Shown piece by piece: positions 16,738 to 25,870 of a stretch of DNA of 64,000 nucleotides. The notes under the pieces are model-generated. The model was not told the origin of the DNA and ran no database searches. It was given only the letters and a program-made list of their open reading frames with translations. Position numbers and translations under genes: made by a program. Position 1 is the first letter of the stretch, and each line of letters begins with the position of its first letter. This stretch comes from Acidobacterium sp. S8 (GTDB lineage: Bacteria > Acidobacteriota > Terriglobia > Terriglobales > Acidobacteriaceae). Where the stretch lies: assembly GCF_009765985.1 (NCBI RefSeq), contig NZ_LMUM01000015.1:327101-391100 (forward strand), in the 5' to 3' direction.

Positions 16738-16828
16738 GCAATCCTTCGGGATGACGGCGTAAGGATTAAGTATATCGTTCCCCGTGCAGCTTGTCTGGCT
16801 GTGGATGCACGTGGCTGCTTGATACGAT

Positions 16829-19486
16829 ATGCTGGCCTTTCCCGTGCCTGATATTTCTGTCCAATCTGTAGAAACAGCGCAGACGCCGCTTATGCGCCAA
16901 TATGCAGCGGCCAAGCAGCAACATCCTGACGCCCTGCTGTTCTTTCGTCTCGGTGATTTCTATGAGCTGTTTTTTGAAGATGCACACACCGCCTCGCGTG
17001 AGTTGCAAATAACGCTGACTGCGCGCGACAAGGAGCGCGCGGTACCGATGTGCGGCGTTCCCTATCATGCAGCAGAAGGATATATAGCCCGGCTGCTGCG
17101 AAAGGGCTATCGCATCGCCATCTGCGAGCAGATGGAAGACCCCAAACTCACAAAGAAAATTGTTCGCCGTGAAGTAACTCGCGTGCTGACGCCTGGAACA
17201 GCGCTCGATTCTTCACTCAGCTCAGAACAGAATAACTTTCTCGCTTCCCTGTTTTTTGGCGAAAACATCGCGGCCCTGGCGCTGCTCGATCTCTCGACGG
17301 GAGATTTTCGAGCTGCCGAATTCAGTGGTCCACAGGCAGCGTCTCTCTGCTTCGATGAACTGCAAAAAGCCTCTGCCAGCGAGGTGCTTTTCGCCGGTAC
17401 GAATCCGATGTTGGCGCATAAGGCTGAATTGCCTGCCACATTCGACCGGATCAAGACGAAAACACCTCTGGAAGATTGGGTTTTCACCCGGGATTATGCC
17501 GTGCCCCTGCTGGAACGGCAGCTTGGGGCGGCGTCGCTTGACGGTTTTGGGCTCTCGCAGCACCCTGCGGCTGCCATCGCTGCGGGAGCCATCCTGCACT
17601 ATGCGCAAAACACCCAGCGTGGCGAGCTAGGGCACATTGACAGCATTCGATTTTATGAGCGAGCCGAGCATCTGCAACTGGACCAGGTGACGGTAAGAAA
17701 TCTTGAGCTGATCGAACCAATTTTCAGCGATTCAGGATCGAACGCCACGCTCTTTCACACGCTGGATGCCTGTCAGACGCCGATGGGCAAACGCCTGTTA
17801 CGAGCATCCATTCTGCGCCCGTTGTTCGATGAACCCTGTATAAATCAACGGTACGAAGCAGTCGATCATCTACGGCACGATCTGATTCTTCGTGAGGAAA
17901 TTCGCAAAGCCCTCGGCGGCATTCTCGATCTGGAGCGATTACTGGCGCGTATTTCGCTGGACAGTGCGGGCCCGCGCGATCTGCTGGCTTTGTCGGCTTC
18001 TCTGCAATATCTTCCGCAGCTTCAGCGAACCTTGGCGCAGATCGAAATTCCACTCTGGCGGCATGTAGCCGCGCGTCTCGATCCACTGGAAGAGCTCTGC
18101 ACAAAACTCCAGCGGGCGATCCAGCCCTCGCCGCCGCTGACGCTGGCAGAAGGGGGAGTGATAGCGGCGGGGATCGATGCCGAACTCGATGAATTGCGTA
18201 CTCTCAGCCAGAGCGGTCGGCAATCCATCGCCGCCATCGAAGAGCGGGAACGCGCGCGCACCGGGATCGGTTCGTTGAAGGTACGATTTAACTCCGTCTT
18301 TGGCTATTACATCGAGATCACGAAGTCGAATCTCGCCCATGTTCCGTCGGACTACGAGCGTAAACAGACACTGGTCAATGCCGAGCGCTTCACCACGCCA
18401 GAACTGAAGGATTACGAAACAAAAATTCTCACCGCCCACGAACGGTCTGTAGAGATTGAAAAGCGAATCTTCGGGGAGTTGCGTCGCAGCGTGCTCGATG
18501 ATGCCAGCCGGATTCGCAAGACCGGAAGCGCCGTTGCAGAGGCAGACCTTTTGGCGAATTTTGCGCACCTCGCGGCATTGAGGAATTATGTACGCCCGCA
18601 GCTTGTGCAGGACACATTGCTGGAACTGGCGGGCGCTCGGCATCCAGTGATCGAGTGCCTGATGGAAGACGCCGGAGAGGGCCGTTTTGTACCGAATGAC
18701 CTTTATCTCGATGTAGAAGCTTCAGCCATTTTGCTGCTTACCGGGCCAAATATGGGCGGAAAATCAACCTACCTGCGGCAGGCGGCAATGCTGGTCATCA
18801 TGGCGCAGATGGGCTGTTTTGTCCCCTCAGCCAGCATGCGCTATGGCCTGGTTGACCGCGTCTATACTCGCATCGGAGCCAGCGATAATGTCGCGCGGGG
18901 CCGTTCCACCTTCATGGTCGAGATGACCGAGACAGCGACGATCCTGAACACGGCTACGGCGCGTTCGCTGATTCTGCTGGATGAGATGGGACGCGGCACA
19001 GCTACTTTTGATGGCTTGTCGCTGGCATGGGCTACGCTTGAGTATCTGCACGCGCATATTGGTGCGCGCACCCTCTTCGCCACGCACTATCACGAGCTCA
19101 CGATGTTGGCAGAACAGCTCGATCACCTTAAAAATTTGAGCGTAGCGGTGAAGGATACCCCGAAGGGCATCTTTTTTCTGCATTCCATTGAGCCGGGACC
19201 CGCCAGCAAAAGTTATGGCATCGATGTTGCCCGACTTGCAGGGCTGCCGCCGCAGGTCATTCAGCGGGCTCGGCAAGTGTTGAAGCAGCATGAGCGATCT
19301 GAGCGTCACAACGTAGCCGCTGAAACCGAAGCTCCGCTGCAGCTCACCATGTTTACGCCGCTTTCCCAACGCATCCTGGACCGCCTGCAGGAGACGGATA
19401 TCAATTCGCTTACTCCCTTGCAAGCCTTGAATCTGCTTGAAGAGCTACAGAGCGAAATCGCGTCATCTCAAGGCGGCAAAGCATGA
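16829..19486 (+). CDS. mutS: DNA mismatch repair protein MutS
   Basis: 885 residues, full length. Domain I begins T-P-L-M-R-Q-Y-A-A-A-K and has the mismatch-reading F-F-x-x-G-D-F-Y-E-L-F-F-E-D (the F-x-E equivalent). The connector, lever and clamp domains follow, including the V-F-G-Y-Y-I-E-I-T-K motif. The ATPase has Walker A G-P-N-M-G-G-K-S-T-Y (about residue 640), Walker B L-I-L-L-D-E-M-G-R-G-T and F-A-T-H-Y-H-E-L. A short C-terminal tail includes the L-x-x-L-x-x-L helix used for dimer/tetramer formation. It binds mismatches and recruits MutL. The last 4 bp overlap the start of the GH3 gene, so the two are cotranscribed. Confidence 0.98.
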   Translation: MLAFPVPDISVQSVETAQTPLMRQYAAAKQQHPDALLFFRLGDFYELFFEDAHTASRELQITLTARDKERAVPMCGVPYHAAEGYIARLLRKGYRIAICEQMEDPKLTKKIVRREVTRVLTPGTALDSSLSSEQNNFLASLFFGENIAALALLDLSTGDFRAAEFSGPQAASLCFDELQKASASEVLFAGTNPMLAHKAELPATFDRIKTKTPLEDWVFTRDYAVPLLERQLGAASLDGFGLSQHPAAAIAAGAILHYAQNTQRGELGHIDSIRFYERAEHLQLDQVTVRNLELIEPIFSDSGSNATLFHTLDACQTPMGKRLLRASILRPLFDEPCINQRYEAVDHLRHDLILREEIRKALGGILDLERLLARISLDSAGPRDLLALSASLQYLPQLQRTLAQIEIPLWRHVAARLDPLEELCTKLQRAIQPSPPLTLAEGGVIAAGIDAELDELRTLSQSGRQSIAAIEERERARTGIGSLKVRFNSVFGYYIEITKSNLAHVPSDYERKQTLVNAERFTTPELKDYETKILTAHERSVEIEKRIFGELRRSVLDDASRIRKTGSAVAEADLLANFAHLAALRNYVRPQLVQDTLLELAGARHPVIECLMEDAGEGRFVPNDLYLDVEASAILLLTGPNMGGKSTYLRQAAMLVIMAQMGCFVPSASMRYGLVDRVYTRIGASDNVARGRSTFMVEMTETATILNTATARSLILLDEMGRGTATFDGLSLAWATLEYLHAHIGARTLFATHYHELTMLAEQLDHLKNLSVAVKDTPKGIFFLHSIEPGPASKSYGIDVARLAGLPPQVIQRARQVLKQHERSERHNVAAETEAPLQLTMFTPLSQRILDRLQETDINSLTPLQALNLLEELQSEIASSQGGKA

Positions 19487-20547
19487 GCATCACCCTTCGG
19501 CGACAGGTTGGACAACTCATCATTGCCGGTCTGGAAGGCCCCCGGCTGACGGCAATGGAGCGCACATGGCTGAAACTTATACGCCCCAGCGGCGTCATTC
19601 TTTTTCGCCGCAATGTAGAGGAGGCTAATCAGACGGCGCAACTGCTACGTGACGTAACCGAGATTACCGTCGAACCAATGTTTCGCTGCGTCGATCTTGA
19701 GGGCGGCCTTGTCGATCGCTTGCGGGATGTGATCGCTCCCATGCCGCCACCCGCTGCCGTCTTCGCTACCGGTAAACCATCTCTATTCAAGAAACAAGGC
19801 AGCCTGATCGGGCAGGAAGCGCGTATGCTGGGCTTCAATACCGTTTTCGCTCCTGTGCTTGATTTGGCCCTTCCAGCGTCAAGCGACGTGATGAGGACGC
19901 GAGCCGTATCTCCTGACCCTACGGAAGTGGCAGCTTATGGATCAGCTTTTCTGGAGGGGCTTGCTGCCCAGAATATTGTCGGCTGCGGGAAGCATTTCCC
20001 TGGGCTCGGCGGCGGTAATCTGGATTCGCATCATGCCATGCCGGTCATTAATCGTTCATTCGAAGTGATGTGGCGAGAGGATCTCGTTCCCTTTCGTTTA
20101 TTGGCGGCCCAGTTACCGATGGTCATGGTTTCGCATGCTTCCTATCCTCAGGCAGCTAAAGAAAAAACGCCCGCTTCCATATCTTCTTTCTGGATGAAGA
20201 AGATATTGCGGGAAAAGTTACGTTTTCGTGGGCTTATTATCTCCGACGATATGGAAATGGGAGGGATTCTCACGCAGTGCTCCATTGAAGAAGCCGCAAT
20301 CGAATCCGTCGCATCGGGCATGGACCTCATCGAAATATGCAAAGACCCGGAGCTCGTTTTACGTGCCTATGAAGCTTTGCTCTCCGAGGCTGAATCTTCG
20401 ATATCCTTTCGCCGTATTGTGCATGGGGCCGAAGTTCGAATCCGGCGATTCAAGACGCGGCCACCTATCCTAAGGATTCCGACGCTGCCGCGCAAGACTG
20501 CGATTCATAAACTGGCACTGGAAGTGAACAGATTTGCAGAGAAATAA
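19483..20547 (+). CDS. nagZ: GH3 beta-N-acetylhexosaminidase, NagZ-like
   Basis: 354 residues, a single GH3 N-terminal domain without signal peptide, as in cytosolic NagZ. The NagZ motif K-H-F-P-G-[LG]-G-x-x-x-x-D-S-H appears as K-H-F-P-G-L-G-G-G-N-L-D-S-H-H, with Leu in place of the second His found in many family members. The nucleophile is Asp255 in I-I-S-D-D-M-E-M-G-G. NagZ removes GlcNAc from muropeptides during peptidoglycan recycling. The ATG overlaps the mutS stop (ATGA). The mutS-nagZ pairing has no obvious functional logic and probably reflects shared transcription only. Confidence 0.87.
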   Translation: MSITLRRQVGQLIIAGLEGPRLTAMERTWLKLIRPSGVILFRRNVEEANQTAQLLRDVTEITVEPMFRCVDLEGGLVDRLRDVIAPMPPPAAVFATGKPSLFKKQGSLIGQEARMLGFNTVFAPVLDLALPASSDVMRTRAVSPDPTEVAAYGSAFLEGLAAQNIVGCGKHFPGLGGGNLDSHHAMPVINRSFEVMWREDLVPFRLLAAQLPMVMVSHASYPQAAKEKTPASISSFWMKKILREKLRFRGLIISDDMEMGGILTQCSIEEAAIESVASGMDLIEICKDPELVLRAYEALLSEAESSISFRRIVHGAEVRIRRFKTRPPILRIPTLPRKTAIHKLALEVNRFAEK

Positions 20548-21014
20548 TGGCGCGGCGGCGGGGATTTATCAGGCAACTCACATAGGGCGCTTCACATCAC
20601 AGCCAACAGTCATTTTGTCACCGTGATGGTTGCATTTCCACCGAATATAGGGTACTTAAGTAACTACTGAATCCGTCAATTTCTCCGCCGCCGCGACGGA
20701 TCTAAATCCATACACTGATACCAGTTGTTTTCATTTTGTACTAACTTTCAGTAGAACATTCGGTGTATACTTGCGCTGATAACAGTTCAATTTTATCGAC
20801 TTATCGAACGGCTGCTAGTCCTTTCTGCTTTACCCCGCGGAGAGACTGTCCGGGGGTACTCGCAACCGGAATATGCAGCGCCACAAGAAAGCATTCATCC
20901 AGGCGTACTGAGCGGAAGTGAGTTTGCTGTATCCGATGGCAGGGTTATATCGGCAGCTTAACTGATAACGGATCGGTATCGAGACAAACCTTCTTTTAAC
21001 CGGGTTCCCAGACC
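20548..21014. other. 467-bp intergenic leader region before a sugar transferase
   Basis: No gene is supported. It holds a long-range GC-rich inverted repeat (20551-20564 with 20682-20695), AT-rich sequence around 20730-20810 that includes a TATACT, and no clear ribosome site before ATG 21015. No known riboswitch could be recognised. Confidence 0.5.
20551..20695. repeat. Long-range GC-rich inverted repeat
   Basis: CGCGGCGGCGGGGA (20551-20564) pairs with TCTCCGCCGCCGCG (20682-20695) over 14 bp with one mismatch, enclosing 117 nt. It lies right after the NagZ-like gene and could be a terminator or leader structure. Confidence 0.4.
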
Positions 21015-22514
21015 ATGGCCACATCAGAATTTATTCGCAGAAATGTTCCATCCGGACAGCCCGCCCATTCGGCTACCAAGAATCGCCGAGTGACCGGTCC
21101 AGCCTTTGCATCGAAACTCCTGCAGATGGCCGGTGACGTGGTAATTATTTCCCTGGCATTTCTTATTGCGATCGGGCTCAAGATCTTCTTCTTTTCTGAC
21201 GGGGTCGATAAGGTGCCGATTCATTCGGCGGCGATTGCTCCGATTTATCTAGGTTTCTTTGGATGGTTCCTTTTTTCCCTGATCATCCTTTCGGAACACC
21301 ACGGGCTTTATGGCCCCATTCCTTCGGCAAATGGTGGGCGTGATCTTCGGTTAACCGTTCAGGCTTCGTTGACGGCGGGACTTCTTCTCTGCGGCGGCCT
21401 TTATCTTGCGCACTGGGAGATGGCTTCCCGCGCCGTCGTTTTGCTGCTCATCAGCACTACCGCCATCAGTCTTTGCATCTGGCGAACAGTTATCCGTTTC
21501 ACTCGTCATCGCAATTTCGAAAAGGGCGTGCATACCCGTAATGTTGTCATCCTTGGCACAAATTACCTGGGACAGGCTCTCGGACAGCATATCTCCAACA
21601 ATTACCGTCTTGGCTATAAGTTTCTGGGGTATGTCTCTCCGTGGGAATCTGCCAACGAGCAGGATGTGCAGGTGTCTGACAGGCTGGGCACTTTGTCGCA
21701 GTTACGGCAGCTAACACGGCTTCATTTTATTGATGAAGTCGTGATCACTCACGCTCTTCCTAGCGAGAAGACCATTCGTCTGATCGAGGAGGCGCGGGAA
21801 TTGGGTATTGATATCCGTGCGGTTTCCGGTTTGTATGGAGATCTTTCCGCAAATGGAACAATTGAATATCTCGGCTTGTATCCGATCACCGCACTGCATC
21901 GCAGTCAGTCCAGAACTTTCTCAGTTTTTTTCAAGCGCGTTTTCGATATTGTCTTTTCACTGTCGATGCTGGTCGCCATTACGCCCTTGATGCTCATCAT
22001 CGCGCTTGCAGTACGGCTTGATAGCCCGGGGCCGATTTTTTACGTCTCCGAGCGAGTCGGCAGACGCGGTCACTCGTTCTTCTGCTTCAAATTCCGTACC
22101 ATGGTCAAAGATGCGGAAACGAGAAAACGTGAGCTGGCGGCACTGAACGAGCGCGACGGCATCCTCTTCAAGGTATCCAATGATCCGCGCGTGACCCGCG
22201 TTGGACGCATTCTCCGGAAGTACAGTCTGGATGAGCTACCACAATTCTTTAATGTCCTCCTTGGCGAGATGAGCGTAGTAGGTCCGCGTCCTCCGATTGC
22301 CAGCGAAGTTGAAAAGTACGAACTGGAACACTTCCGCCGTCTGGAAGTGACACCGGGCCTGACCGGCCTCTGGCAGGTTCATGCGCGCCAGGACTCTTCC
22401 TTTGCGAAGTACATTGAGCTTGATACTGCTTACGTTGAAAACTGGAGTTTCTGGCTTGATGTAAAAATTCTTTTGCGCACTGCCAATGTCGTGGTTCGCG
22501 GGACCGGCGCTTAA
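21015..22514 (+). CDS. Undecaprenyl-phosphate sugar phosphotransferase (WcaJ/WbaP-type, polyprenyl glycosylphosphotransferase)
   Basis: 499 residues. Four or five N-terminal TM segments (about 35-150) are followed by a CoA-binding-like Rossmann region (V-I-L-G-T-N-Y-L-G-Q-A-L-G, about 170-290), then one TM and the C-terminal Bac_transf catalytic domain: F-K-R-V-F-D-I-V-F-S-L, S-P-G-P-I-F-Y, C-F-K-F-R-T-M-V, D-E-L-P-Q-F-F-N-V-L-L-G-E-M-S-V-V-G-P-R-P and T-P-G-L-T-G-L-W-Q-V. It transfers a sugar-1-phosphate to the lipid carrier at the inner membrane, starting exopolysaccharide or O-antigen synthesis. It stands alone, 40 kb from a second enzyme of the same type (61298). The substrate is probably glucose- or galactose-1-phosphate, but this cannot be read from sequence. 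Confidence 0.92.
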   Translation: MATSEFIRRNVPSGQPAHSATKNRRVTGPAFASKLLQMAGDVVIISLAFLIAIGLKIFFFSDGVDKVPIHSAAIAPIYLGFFGWFLFSLIILSEHHGLYGPIPSANGGRDLRLTVQASLTAGLLLCGGLYLAHWEMASRAVVLLLISTTAISLCIWRTVIRFTRHRNFEKGVHTRNVVILGTNYLGQALGQHISNNYRLGYKFLGYVSPWESANEQDVQVSDRLGTLSQLRQLTRLHFIDEVVITHALPSEKTIRLIEEARELGIDIRAVSGLYGDLSANGTIEYLGLYPITALHRSQSRTFSVFFKRVFDIVFSLSMLVAITPLMLIIALAVRLDSPGPIFYVSERVGRRGHSFFCFKFRTMVKDAETRKRELAALNERDGILFKVSNDPRVTRVGRILRKYSLDELPQFFNVLLGEMSVVGPRPPIASEVEKYELEHFRRLEVTPGLTGLWQVHARQDSSFAKYIELDTAYVENWSFWLDVKILLRTANVVVRGTGA

Positions 22515-22538
22515 TTCCGAATTCTGCAACGACTTTTC

Positions 22539-22563
22539 GGTCCCCAGATTTACTCTGGGGACC
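22539..22563. terminator. Rho-independent terminator between convergent genes
   Basis: GGTCCCCAGA (22539-22548), loop TTTAC, TCTGGGGACC (22554-22563), then TTTCTC on the plus strand. A second short T run (CTTTTC before the left arm) becomes AAAAG on the minus strand. It serves the sugar transferase and probably also the aminotransferase, whose stop lies 5 bp away. Confidence 0.8.
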
Positions 22564-22567
22564 TTTC

Positions 22568-23770
22568 TCATTGAGCGATAGGTTGAGGCAGCACTCCATC
22601 TTTTACAAACATCTGCCTGATTCCTCGCAAAGCCTGTCGGGTGCGTTCTTCGTTTTCAATGAGAGAGAATCTTACATGACCGTCTCCAAACTCACCGAAG
22701 CCGATACCGGGGCTGACGGCAACCTTCGCATCCCTAAGCAGCCTGGTCGAAAACTCGAGTGAGCCCAACGATCGGTATTGTTCGGGAATAGGTGCCCATA
22801 CGAACATCGTGGCCTTTGGCAGCGGCACATGCCAGCCTAGTTTATTCAGTCCGTTTACAAGAACGTCACGCCGTCTCCGATAGTTCTCACAAATTTCCTG
22901 AACGCATTCCTGTGGTCCTTCGAGAGCAAGAATAGAAGCAACCTGTACCGGCGTAAATGTCCCGTAATCGAAGTAGCTTTTGATGCGGGCAAGAGCTCCA
23001 ACCAGTTTCTTGTTACCGACCATGAAGCCTACACGCCAGCCAGGCATGTTATAGCTCTTGGAAAGAGTGAAGAACTCGACCGCGATATCCTTGGCACCGG
23101 GAATCTGGAGAATCGATGGAGCCTTATATCCGTCAAAGCAGATGTCGGCGTAGGCGAGATCGTGTACCAAATAGATGCTGTGCTCTTTGCAAAGAGCAAC
23201 GACACGTTCGAAAAAGGTGAGATCTGCGCACTGGGTGGTTGGGTTCGCGGGAAAATTCAGAATCAGCATCTTGGGCCGCGGATACATGAGCGGAATCGTG
23301 CGCTCTAACTCCGACAAGAATGCTTCCGTATCGTGAATAGCTACGCTCTGAATGTTCGCGCCGGCGATCACAGGCCCGTAGATATGGATGGGATAGCTTG
23401 GGTTGGGCACAACTACCACATCGCCCTGATCGAGGGTAGCAAGGCACAGGTGTGCGATCCCCTCTTTTGAGCCGATCGTGGCAATCGCTTCCGTCTCCGG
23501 ATCGAGCGCAATGTCATAGCGGCGCTGGTACCAGTTGCAGATCGCCTTTCTCAGGCGGGGAATGCCGCGTGACAGTGAATACCTGTGCGTGTCCGGCTTA
23601 CGCGCGGCTTCGATCATCTTGTCCACGATGTGCTGGGGCGTCGCACCATCAGGATTGCCCATGCCAAAGTCGATGATGTCTTCGCCGCGATGCCGCGCCG
23701 CCGTTTTCAGCTCTGTGGTTATGTTGAATACATAGGCGGGCAGCCTTTTAAGTCTTGAAAATTCTTCCAC
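22568..23770 (-). CDS. alaC: Aminotransferase class I, AlaC-like (glutamate-pyruvate)
   Basis: 400 residues. It shows the AlaC/YfdZ opening ([14 protein letters not shown]), F-G-M-G-N-P-D, the [11 protein letters not shown] substrate region, N-F-P-A-N-P-T-T-Q, and the PLP lysine Lys238 in [15 protein letters not shown]. Related LL-diaminopimelate aminotransferases have a similar fold, but the '[13 protein letters not shown]' stretch and length favour alanine synthesis from pyruvate and glutamate. It is cytosolic. It sits 77 bp downstream of the LytTR regulator gene on the same strand, so it may be cotranscribed with or controlled by it (inference). Confidence 0.88.
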   Translation of the reverse strand: MEEFSRLKRLPAYVFNITTELKTAARHRGEDIIDFGMGNPDGATPQHIVDKMIEAARKPDTHRYSLSRGIPRLRKAICNWYQRRYDIALDPETEAIATIGSKEGIAHLCLATLDQGDVVVVPNPSYPIHIYGPVIAGANIQSVAIHDTEAFLSELERTIPLMYPRPKMLILNFPANPTTQCADLTFFERVVALCKEHSIYLVHDLAYADICFDGYKAPSILQIPGAKDIAVEFFTLSKSYNMPGWRVGFMVGNKKLVGALARIKSYFDYGTFTPVQVASILALEGPQECVQEICENYRRRRDVLVNGLNKLGWHVPLPKATMFVWAPIPEQYRSLGSLEFSTRLLRDAKVAVSPGIGFGEFGDGHVRFSLIENEERTRQALRGIRQMFVKDGVLPQPIAQ

Positions 23771-23847
23771 GCGGTTCAGTCCTCTGCACTTCTTGATCGC
23801 TGTCTCCCACTATAGAAGATGCGCAGAGAATTTTCCCGCAGAGATCG

Positions 23848-24615
23848 CTATCCGTTGAGTGCCTCCTGCAAGCGGTCGCTGTAGCTCCGGCTGACGCGAA
23901 GGGATGTCCCGTCTTTGAGACGAAGCAGACAATCGCGATTTGCCAGAGCCTGCATTTCCGCAATGCGATCAAGACGGACAATGGTGGATCGATGGATGCG
24001 AACGAACGTCGATGCATCGAGTCTCCGCTCGAGGATGTGCAAGGGCTCACGCAGCAGATGAGTTTTGCCGTTCACATGCAATGCGGCGTAGTCGCCTTGC
24101 GCCTCGATCCATTCCACTTCGTTTGCGGTAACGAAGAAGATACGCCGACCGTTGCGTATGGCGAACCGCTGTGGACCTGTCGTCCCACGGCGCGAATGCA
24201 GATCGGAAAGTAAAGACTCCAGCCGGTCGCCCAGAGTGTTGTCCTGCTCCATTTGCAATACGCGTTGCACACGCTCCAATGCCTCGTTAAAGCGCTCGTC
24301 ATCGATCGGCTTCAGCAGATAATCGCTCGCATGTACGTCGAACGCGCGTAGTGCGTACTGATCAAATGCGGTAAGAAAGATCACGGCGGGACGCTCTTCA
24401 ATCGGAAGGTTCTCCAACATCTCGAAGCCATCCATCTCCGGCATCTGCACATCGAGAAATATGAGTTGCGGATGATGCTCGGCGATGGCAATCAAGGCAT
24501 CTTCCCCGTTTCCGCATTCGGCAACTACATCAAACTGCGGATAAGGCCGTAAGCGGGAAACAATTCCTCTGCGAGCGAGAGGTTCGTCGTCAATCACTAT
24601 AGTTTTGTAAGTCAT
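23848..24615 (-). CDS. LytTR-family response regulator
   Basis: 255 residues from the ATG at 24615, which overlaps the kinase stop by 4 bp; the open frame continues upstream inside the kinase gene but without domain support. The REC domain is about 1-120, with D9/D10, phospho-acceptor Asp55 in L-I-F-L-D-V-Q-M-P-E-M-D, T/A in L-T-A-F and K in L-L-K-P-I. The LytTR DNA-binding domain is about 150-252: V-E-W-I-E-A-Q-G-D-Y-A-A-L-H and F-V-R-I-H-R-S-T-I-V-R. LytTR proteins bind direct repeats and often control cell-wall or surface genes. Its partner is the kinase encoded just upstream. Confidence 0.95.
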   Translation of the reverse strand: MTYKTIVIDDEPLARRGIVSRLRPYPQFDVVAECGNGEDALIAIAEHHPQLIFLDVQMPEMDGFEMLENLPIEERPAVIFLTAFDQYALRAFDVHASDYLLKPIDDERFNEALERVQRVLQMEQDNTLGDRLESLLSDLHSRRGTTGPQRFAIRNGRRIFFVTANEVEWIEAQGDYAALHVNGKTHLLREPLHILERRLDASTFVRIHRSTIVRLDRIAEMQALANRDCLLRLKDGTSLRVSRSYSDRLQEALNG

Positions 24616-25805
24616 GGCGCTCCATTCTCTATATTTTTTGCACCGACAGTTTCCATTGGCGCGACATATGTGTGAAATGGAATTCTGATCATTACTTTGC
24701 AGACATCTTCTGCGGAAAAGTCGATGCTGAACTGGTGGGCATCGCCATACAGTTGTTGCAGACGAGTGCGAATGTTGGTCAGCCCAATGCCATAGGTGCA
24801 TGGCTTTCCATTGAGCGGCACTAACTGGTTTCTTACCTGGATCACAAGGTTCTCGTTTTCACGAAATGCGGCGATGAATAGCTCGCCACCCTCGCGTCGC
24901 TTCGCAATACCGTGACGCACAGCGTTTTCTACAAGCGGCTGAAGTAGCAACCGTGGAACACCCGATTCAAGCAGCGCGGAATCGGTCTCTTCGATTACGG
25001 TAAGCCTCTCGCCGAGCCTTGTTTTCTCAATCTCCAGATACAGACGGGTGATGTCGAGTTCATCGCGTAAAGGGCTTTCATAGCTGCCCTCATTGTCCAG
25101 CGTGGCGCGGAAGAAGTCTGCAAGCCTGGCGATCATGCGGTTGGCAGTGGCAGTATCGCGCTCGTACACCAGGGTAGAAATGGAATTGAGGGTATTAAAA
25201 AGGAAATGCGGGTGGATTTGATATTGGAGTGCCTTCAATTCCGCCTGGTGTACCAATGACTCAAGCCGCAGCAGGCGGGCGCGCTCTTCCGACTGCGCTC
25301 CATAGTGCTTGATGCCGAAATACAGGGCGCTCCAAAGCGCGAGCATGAATGTTGGACTGAGCGCATTGGCGAAAATATAAGGCCATTGAAATTTTTCCCA
25401 TTGCGGCATCAGATATTTGGCTTCGATCCACAAAAGAATCGTTCCGCAAATCAGTCCCAACAGATAGCAGGTTAAGGCTATAACGCGTAATACACTGACC
25501 CACGGCGTCTGCCTTCGCCAAAGACGGCGGCAGACAATATGCAACGGAAAACTGGCCAGAAAGCATACACCGCAGAAAACCAGCCGGTACAGCATATCGC
25601 CGCGAAGCTCTTTTGACGGCAGATAGCTAAGCAGAACGACACAAAAATAGACTGCCCAACCGCCAACCTGAAGCTGCCAGAACGACGGCAGCCGATGCTC
25701 TTCGGAGATTTTCACACTGAGGTATGTTAACGGGAAAATGGCACAACAGGCACTGTCGTCCGTCGCAAAACTGGCACGGATGGCGGCGCCTACGCAGCGG
25801 CTCAA
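24612..25805 (-). CDS. LytS/YehU-type sensor histidine kinase
   Basis: Up to 397 residues. Four to six N-terminal TM segments make a membrane sensor without a large extracellular loop. Then comes the His_kinase region Q-I-H-P-H-F-L-F-N-T-L-N-S-I (phospho-acceptor His in the H-P-H-F motif) and an HATPase with the N-box L-V-E-N-A-V-R-H-G-I and the Y-G-I-G-L-T-N-I-R-T-R-L G-box. The signal is unknown. The N-terminus is uncertain: a GTG at 25715 (V-K-I-S-E-E) would remove 30 residues that look non-conserved. It forms a two-gene two-component unit with the LytTR regulator through a 4-bp overlap. Confidence 0.92.
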   Translation of the reverse strand: MSRCVGAAIRASFATDDSACCAIFPLTYLSVKISEEHRLPSFWQLQVGGWAVYFCVVLLSYLPSKELRGDMLYRLVFCGVCFLASFPLHIVCRRLWRRQTPWVSVLRVIALTCYLLGLICGTILLWIEAKYLMPQWEKFQWPYIFANALSPTFMLALWSALYFGIKHYGAQSEERARLLRLESLVHQAELKALQYQIHPHFLFNTLNSISTLVYERDTATANRMIARLADFFRATLDNEGSYESPLRDELDITRLYLEIEKTRLGERLTVIEETDSALLESGVPRLLLQPLVENAVRHGIAKRREGGELFIAAFRENENLVIQVRNQLVPLNGKPCTYGIGLTNIRTRLQQLYGDAHQFSIDFSAEDVCKVMIRIPFHTYVAPMETVGAKNIENGAP

Positions 25806-25870
25806 AGCTGAAAATTATCTAAGAGATACAGCTGATGTGCGGCAGGCCGGATTTCCCGGCCTGAGAGGTA

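Noticed and set aside
20548..21014. Cyclic-di-GMP or other known riboswitch before the sugar transferase
   Set aside because: The conserved core words of GEMM-type or other common riboswitches were not found.
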